22,731 nt of DNA from an uncultured Eubacteriales bacterium (GTDB lineage: Bacteria > Bacillota > Clostridia > Christensenellales > CAG-138). Under the pieces are notes generated by a model that ran no database searches, had not been told where the DNA came from, and was given only the letters and a program-made list of their open reading frames with translations. The stretch lies in contig UQWD01000028.1 of the NCBI GenBank assembly GCA_900544555.1, positions 1 to 22,731 on the forward strand. The letters run 5' to 3'. Numbering within the stretch: the first letter of the stretch is position 1; every line of letters starts with the position of its first letter. Positions 21,301-22,731 of the stretch are shown piece after piece. The position numbers were made by a program, and so were the translations under genes.

Positions 21301-21957
21301 ATGGATAAAAAGGTTTTTATAGCAAAACGCGTGGCTAAGGAACTCAGGGACGGTGACGTGGTTAACCTCGGCATCGGCCTTCCGACCATGGTGGCAGATT
21401 ATGTTCCCGACGGCATTAACGTTACGTTCCAATCAGAAAACGGCATTATCGGCCTAGGCCCGGCAGCGCAGGAAGGCAAGGAAGATAAGGATGTATTCAA
21501 CGCGGGCGGCGGCTATGTTACCGCCGTACCCGGGGCGCAGTTTGTGAACAGCGCGGATTCATTCGGCGTTATACGCGGCGGGCATGTTAACGTCGCCGTG
21601 CTGGGCGCGCTTCAGGTGGATGAAAAGGGCAACCTGGCCAATTGGATGGTGCCGGGAAAAAAGGTCCCCGGAATGGGAGGCGCGATGGATTTGGTCGTCG
21701 GCGCTAAAGCCGTTATCATCGCTATGGAACATACGGCAAAGGGGAACCACAAGATACTCAAGGAGTGCACCTTCCCGCTGACCGGAGAAAAGGTGGTAAG
21801 CAAGATCATCACGGAGATGGCCGTGCTGGAGGTTACGGACGGCGGCCTTGTCCTGACGGAAATCGCCCCCGGCTTAACCGTTGAAGAGGTTCAAGCGGCC
21901 ACCGGCGCGCCGATTAAGGTGAGCGAAGGGCTCAGGGAGATAGCGGTATCCGAATAA
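21301..21957 (+). CDS. CoA transferase subunit B (3-oxoacid/acetate type)
   Basis: This is the beta subunit (218 residues) carrying the catalytic glutamate of family I CoA transferases, in SENGIIG (residues about 45-51), which forms the glutamyl-CoA thioester. VVNLGIGLPTMVADYVP, FVNSADSFGVIRGGHVNVAVLGALQVD, LANWMVPGKKVPGMGGAMDLVVGAK and the late TGAPIKVSE complete the fold. AAGGAGG (21285-21291) is 9 bases upstream and starts on the last base of the subunit A stop codon, so both subunits are made from one mRNA in similar amounts. Length is normal. No thiolase, acetoacetate decarboxylase or butyryl-CoA dehydrogenase gene is adjacent to narrow the substrate. Confidence 0.92.
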   Translation: MDKKVFIAKRVAKELRDGDVVNLGIGLPTMVADYVPDGINVTFQSENGIIGLGPAAQEGKEDKDVFNAGGGYVTAVPGAQFVNSADSFGVIRGGHVNVAVLGALQVDEKGNLANWMVPGKKVPGMGGAMDLVVGAKAVIIAMEHTAKGNHKILKECTFPLTGEKVVSKIITEMAVLEVTDGGLVLTEIAPGLTVEEVQAATGAPIKVSEGLREIAVSE

Positions 21958-22177
21958 ATCCCTGCCTCATTTGCGGATCGGGAAGTTTGCTCGGTTGGAT
22001 ACGCCGCTTTAGCTCATTTAGCTTATGCGTTCAAAAGTCGGCAGAGCTTCTGTGCGTGAGAACGCATTGTACGTGCAGGAGATTTACCGGCGGTAAACAT
22101 GCGCATTATGGGCAAGGCTCCGTCCCCTAACGTTTTATAAAGATATTTGGGCGCGCGTTTGAAAAGGAGAGGATAGC
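21958..22177. other. Intergenic region with one dyad
   Basis: No gene was found. A perfect dyad TTTACC-ggc-GGTAAA lies at 22083-22097, about 80 bases before the lipoprotein gene, and could be an operator. No clear terminator follows the CoA-transferase operon. Confidence 0.35.
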
Positions 22178-22627
22178 ATGAAGAAGTTGATGTTTGGCCT
22201 TTTGCTGCTGGCGCTTGGAATCCTGGCCGGGTGCGCGCAGACGGGCAGCGGGGATCCGATTGATTTTGACGCCGTTAAACTGGATTATGAGGAGCTGATG
22301 AGCCTATTAACCCCGGAACGTGTTGAATTCATTTCGGTTAACCATCAATCGCGCAAATTGGAGGTAGAAGACAGCCAAACCATTAAGGAAAAAACGGAGC
22401 ATGCTTCAAAGCTCAAGCTTACTCAGCCTGTGAAAATGGAAAACGGACAATCCCCGTCGGGCTGCGCCGATACCTGAATCCGCTTTCATATGACTGATGG
22501 CCGGGAAATACGGCTGACGCTGCCCCGCGTGCTCGCTGCGGTTGACAAAGAGGATACCGACGTGTTTTTTTGGGCTGAAAACGACCTCGCTTTTCACGAC
22601 TATATTCAAAGGCTTACCGGGGAATAA
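22178..22627 (+). pseudogene. Small lipoprotein gene interrupted by an in-frame TGA
   Basis: The first 99 residues begin with a perfect lipoprotein signal (lipobox LAGC, Cys19). After the TGA at 22475-22477 the same frame continues for 49 more codons to TAA at 22625, reading IRFHMTDGREIRLTLPRV and DVFFWAENDLAFHDYIQRL, which looks like true protein. A single base change of CGA, TGG or similar would explain the break. Recoding is unlikely: iorA and other genes here end in TGA, and no SECIS-like hairpin was recognised. The intact product would be a roughly 149-residue surface lipoprotein with a C-terminal beta-rich domain of unknown function, of a shape like YhfM-type small lipoproteins. AGGAGA precedes the start. 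A truncated 99-residue form may still be made. Confidence 0.65.
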
Positions 22628-22636
22628 TCCTTTAAA

Positions 22637-22731
22637 GCACGGCCGGGCGAATGCCCGGCCGTGCCAGTGTGTCGGAAAAAAGTGGCTGCGCCACATTTTT
22701 CGAGTTAACACGGAGCGCTTGCACATTGGCG
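22637..22731 (+). repeat. Hairpin-rich intergenic repeat, copy C (cut by window end)
   Basis: A perfect 12-bp hairpin (GCACGGCCGGGC 22637-22648 with 22653-22664) is followed by CAGTG and the repeat start TGTCGGAAAAAAGTGGCTGC at 22670. The visible 62 bases match copies A and B with few changes, including the GTGGC/GCCAC stem and GAGTTAACACGGAGCGCTTG of copy B. It begins 43 bases past the stop of the lipoprotein gene. The rest lies outside the window. Confidence 0.75.

Noticed and set aside
22475..22477. Selenocysteine or reassigned TGA in the last lipoprotein gene
   Set aside because: TGA serves as a normal stop in iorA and other genes here, and no convincing selenocysteine insertion hairpin follows.
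1..22731. CRISPR array, tRNA or integrase/attachment site
   Set aside because: No regularly spaced short repeats, no T-loop/acceptor pattern of a tRNA, and no recombinase or transposase frame was found.

Overview
The window looks like chromosomal DNA from an anaerobic Gram-positive bacterium, most likely a Clostridia-type Bacillota. The evidence is the gene set: a ferredoxin-dependent indolepyruvate oxidoreductase, a 3D/G5 wall protein directly upstream of rsmA, a LytR-CpsA-Psr enzyme, an NlpC/P60 hydrolase, strong GGAGG ribosome sites, TTG and GTG starts, and textbook TTGACA/TATAAT promoters. Core genes are GC-rich and several intergenic stretches are AT-rich. A Christensenellales-like lineage is a guess; no rRNA or other taxonomic marker is present.

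Layout. Positions 1-2670 are accessory in character: a possible four-way-junction RNA at the left edge, an unrecognised proline-rich protein, a GC-rich gene-free stretch with a repeated unit, one copy of a 185-187 bp hairpin-rich repeat, and a small secreted cysteine-containing protein. Positions 2674-4985 hold iorBA (arylpyruvate oxidation). Then follow a secreted SH3/PG-binding/NlpC-P60 hydrolase, feoA divergent from a DtxR/MntR-type regulator, a cysK plus TIM-barrel operon with two candidate promoters, and an LCP ligase. Positions 10600-12886 are a second accessory block: two small unknown proteins, a second repeat copy, a small XRE regulator divergent from a strong promoter, a long foldable leader, and a related repeat. 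From 12887 the genes are core: dnaX, a lipoprotein polysaccharide deacetylase, rsmA with the 3D/G5 gene, and a divergent MecA-like class B penicillin-binding lipoprotein. A two-subunit CoA-transferase operon follows, then a lipoprotein gene broken by an in-frame TGA, and a third repeat copy cut off by the window end.

Function. Three themes recur: cell-envelope building and remodelling (P60, LCP, deacetylase, 3D/G5, PBP), fermentative CoA/ferredoxin metabolism (IorAB, CoA transferase, CysK), and metal homeostasis (FeoA with an MntR-like sensor). The most unusual material lies between genes. It includes the hairpin-rich repeat family with tgtcgaaaaa-type inverted ends, bounded by copy-specific palindromic direct repeats and lying downstream of gene 3' ends. 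It also includes the XRE-controlled locus with repeated CAAATA/TATTTG half-sites and a leader that can form alternative helices. I found no CRISPR array, tRNA, rRNA, transposase gene or recognisable defence system. Regulatory and RNA calls were made by eye without computation.
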